Below, piece by piece: positions 55,264-57,053 of a DNA stretch of 57,053 bases (positions are counted from its first letter, which is position 1; each line of letters opens with the position of its first letter). The notes below the pieces were generated by a model that saw nothing but the letters and a program-made list of their open reading frames with translations, did no database searches and was not told the DNA's origin. Source of the stretch: Bacillota bacterium (GTDB lineage Bacteria; Bacillota; Clostridia; Christensenellales; UBA1242); contig WRBO01000011.1 in the NCBI GenBank assembly GCA_009784555.1, positions 1 to 57,053 on the forward strand. Reading direction: 5' to 3'. The position numbers were made by a program, and so were the translations under genes.

Positions 55264-55635
55264 ATGGAAGAAGTAACCAGTGACCTGTTTGATATTGCGA
55301 TGCGATTGCGCGATATTGATGATTCATATCGGGTGTTTTATAACGGGCGGTGCGAGCGGTTCGAGGTGCATAATGCAACGCGGCCGACGGTATTGACGAT
55401 GCAGTTCGTTGTTCCGTATGACGTGTTGGATGAACGTACGATTTTGCATGCACGCCGCACGCGAAAGGACAACGCGGCCGAAATCGAAAATGAAATCGAT
55501 CTACATAATCGCGAGTTAGAGCGCAGTGCCCAAAACGCCATGGATGAACAGTTGCGCCGTTTGAACGACATGATGCATTACGCACATCGGGCGGGTCACG
55601 AGGTTACCTTTCAAAAATCCAGAGAATGGATTTGA
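55264..55635 (+). CDS. Phage structural protein, unknown
   Basis: This 123-residue product starts MEEVTSDLFDIAMRLRDIDD, followed by a beta strand region (RVFYNGRCERFEVHN) and a long amphipathic helix (IENEIDLHNRELERSAQNAM). GAAGGAGGAAG precedes the ATG by 12 bases. It sits between capsid and the connector-type gene. Phage genes at this place often encode decoration or head-completion proteins, but I do not recognise a family. Confidence 0.6.
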   Translation: MEEVTSDLFDIAMRLRDIDDSYRVFYNGRCERFEVHNATRPTVLTMQFVVPYDVLDERTILHARRTRKDNAAEIENEIDLHNRELERSAQNAMDEQLRRLNDMMHYAHRAGHEVTFQKSREWI

Positions 55636-55646
55636 GGAGAAGATTT

Positions 55647-56186
55647 ATGACAATCAAACAAATCATAAAGAATTGCGGCGTGATTTTGGGATTGGATGAT
55701 GTGGCGAATGGCAGCGGGATGAATTGGGATGTGTTGTTGCGGTGTGCGTCTTTGGTTGTTGCCAACATTGCGGCAAAGCATGTAGCGTTGCAAACGACCG
55801 AGGTTCATTCACCATTGGGGCACAGGGTAAACCTAGCGGCATTAGCGCAACCATTGGTCAGCGTTGTTTCGGTAACGCGTGCCGGGCGCAATGTTTCATT
55901 TGGACTGCATTTGGACCATATTGCCGTTGCACCGCCGTCATCCCCGCACGAGATTGGTGTTCCCGTAACAATCACGTACACGTACATGCCAAAGATTAAA
56001 ACGGGGGCGGAACGTAATCCCTTTGATTTGCCGCCCGCGGTGTTGGAATACGGAATTTTGGCCGAGTATGCCTTTATAAATGGTATGACATCCGAGGCAT
56101 TGGTATGGAACCAAAAGATGTCCGACATCATGTTTGATGCAAAGCGGATAACGGGGCGGACAAAGACAATGCCGAGTGCGTTTTAG
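55647..56186 (+). CDS. Probable head-tail connector/adaptor protein
   Basis: This 179-residue product starts MTIKQIIKNCGVILGLDDVA. A middle part rich in strands (PLVSVVSVTRAGRNVSFGLH, TITYTYMPKIKTGAERNPFD) and the helix AVLEYGILAEYAFINGMTSE recall the adaptor (gp6- or gp4-like) proteins that complete the portal vertex. The family is not certain. GAGGAGAAG before ATG 55647 and the natural start decide against the upstream in-frame ATG. Confidence 0.55.
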   Translation: MTIKQIIKNCGVILGLDDVANGSGMNWDVLLRCASLVVANIAAKHVALQTTEVHSPLGHRVNLAALAQPLVSVVSVTRAGRNVSFGLHLDHIAVAPPSSPHEIGVPVTITYTYMPKIKTGAERNPFDLPPAVLEYGILAEYAFINGMTSEALVWNQKMSDIMFDAKRITGRTKTMPSAF

Positions 56187-56200
56187 GAGGAGGGGTTTTT

Positions 56201-57053
56201 ATGTTAAATAACCTGGATTTAATTCCTACACGCTCGGTAACGTTTTTGCCCGCCAGTATGATTGTGTCCACCGTAAACGCACGGCCGTTGCGCCATCGTA
56301 TATATGGGGCGCACAATGTTGGGTTTCGTGTTACGCGGACGCACCTGCGCGGCCCTGACACAACCATGACGGGGAACTTTGCGGCCGAGGATAATATCCT
56401 GTACCGCAGTCACCAATTTGGCAATGCACCGTTAGATGTTTCGTGGTTCAATCACGAGAGGACAAGAGATATGGCCAGCCGCCGATTTCAATTATCACCC
56501 GACGGCCGTCAGATTAATTTCACCGCGCCCCATACGGCGAATTTTACAACGGGCGATGGATTGTCGGGTACGATTGCGATTGATGTCGATGGGATAGGTA
56601 TTGCGACGGGTTTGGAAATATTGGGCGGTAAGTTGTTGGTGGTGTGTCGGTTTGGGTTTTTATTGTTGGACCCCCTGTATGACCCCGCCGAATTTCGTAT
56701 ACAGACATACGCACACAGTCCGAGTGAAATCATTTCCAACACGGCAAAGGTGTTGGGTGATTCGGTGTTCTTTGCAACATGGGATGGATTGTGCGAATGT
56801 ATGCCGGGCGGGCGTATACGGCGGTTGGATATTGATATTCCATTGACCCAGGCGTGGTTGGCAGCGCGGACGTTGAATGGGCGGTATTGTTTGTTATTTG
56901 AACGGGGGCGGATGTTGTTGATTGAGCGGTTTCATGACAGTCACTTTTTCCTGGCTGCCCCACAATTGGGCGAACCGCGAGTTTGGCAAAGCGGCGAGTT
57001 CCAATTGGGATACGGTGCAGGGCGACAGTTCATGAAACAAATTCGCATACGCA
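56201..57053 (+). CDS. Phage structural protein, partial at the right edge
   Basis: The frame runs open from ATG 56201 for 284 codons to the window edge. TAGGAGGAGGGG lies upstream. It starts MLNNLDLIPTRSVTFLPASM and contains LEILGGKLLVVCRFGFLLLD, DGLCECMPGGRIRRLDIDIP and FERGRMLLIERFHDSHFFLA, which look like beta-strand repeats. It may be a stopper or tail-hub type protein. No firm family can be named from the visible part. Confidence 0.6.
   Translation, partial: MLNNLDLIPTRSVTFLPASMIVSTVNARPLRHRIYGAHNVGFRVTRTHLRGPDTTMTGNFAAEDNILYRSHQFGNAPLDVSWFNHERTRDMASRRFQLSPDGRQINFTAPHTANFTTGDGLSGTIAIDVDGIGIATGLEILGGKLLVVCRFGFLLLDPLYDPAEFRIQTYAHSPSEIISNTAKVLGDSVFFATWDGLCECMPGGRIRRLDIDIPLTQAWLAARTLNGRYCLLFERGRMLLIERFHDSHFFLAAPQLGEPRVWQSGEFQLGYGAGRQFMKQIRIR

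Noticed and set aside
1-57053. CRISPR array, rRNA genes, insertion sequences or transposases
   Set aside because: No regularly spaced repeats, no rRNA-like sequence and no transposase motifs were seen by eye on either strand.

Overview
The window reads as a chromosomal contig from an uncultured Bacillota (Clostridia-like) bacterium, roughly half G+C by eye. The main evidence is gene order typical of that phylum: yqzL next to recO, lepA-hemW, an Asp23 protein next to a YloV/FakA kinase, rpsF-ssb-rpsR, and rpmE-prmC-prfA. It also has FabK, a PadR/HAAS/DUF4097 module, and a MurE with the DNPR motif of meso-diaminopimelate ligases. I cannot name the genus.

Layout. 0-4.2 kb: the end of a proline-rich protein, fabZ-fabK, small membrane proteins, a flavodoxin-like protein and a tRNA(CAT). 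4.3-10.1 kb: an aspartate-forming operon (aminotransferase plus PEP carboxylase) behind a short Asn-rich ORF and an attenuator-like RNA, then a DMT transporter and a patatin-like protein. 10.2-18.7 kb: a giant GLUG/Fn3-like surface protein, a cysteine-synthase family gene behind another short ORF, pdxS, a lytic transglycosylase and an RseP/RasP protease. 18.8-26.7 kb: dinB, galU, recO, yqzL, lepA, hemW, asp23-like and fakA-like. 26.7-35 kb: a division/wall cluster, murE-mraY-murD-ftsW-murA-ftsQ-ftsA, with no murG and a frameshifted murA. 35-46.3 kb: rplS, an unknown protein, a CoaE-CoaD fusion, a GNAT enzyme, an orphan ToxN/AbiQ-type RNase, padR-HAAS-DUF4097, ppa, rpsF-ssb-rpsR, murC, a nitroreductase, rpmE-prmC-prfA and nrdR. 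46.7-49.5 kb: a second large secreted, membrane-anchored protein. 49.8-57 kb: a phage head module (terminase, portal, scaffold-like, capsid, connector-type genes) that runs off the right edge.

The most unusual theme is translation initiation. In at least 15 places a -10 hexamer, usually an extended TGnTANNNT, lies 5-7 bases before an ATG or GTG that has no Shine-Dalgarno sequence. Transcription would then start at or next to the start codon, giving leaderless mRNA. The same arrangement produces short leaderless ORFs ahead of biosynthetic or envelope genes. An Asn-rich 35-codon ORF with mutually exclusive RNA hairpins precedes the aspartate operon. A 21-codon ORF ending Cys-Ile-stop, with its stop codon inside a hairpin next to the Shine-Dalgarno, precedes the cysteine-synthase gene. 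A 25-codon ORF runs through a hairpin that hides the Shine-Dalgarno of rseP. Together they suggest control by ribosomes translating leaderless leader peptides. The phage genes, in contrast, all have strong Shine-Dalgarno sequences.

Other points of interest are an almost identical 20-residue N-terminal extension on the unrelated proteins MurE and RpsF, the CoaE-CoaD fusion, a +1 frameshift at CCCC in murA, and a dispersed G8-tract intergenic repeat in three copies.
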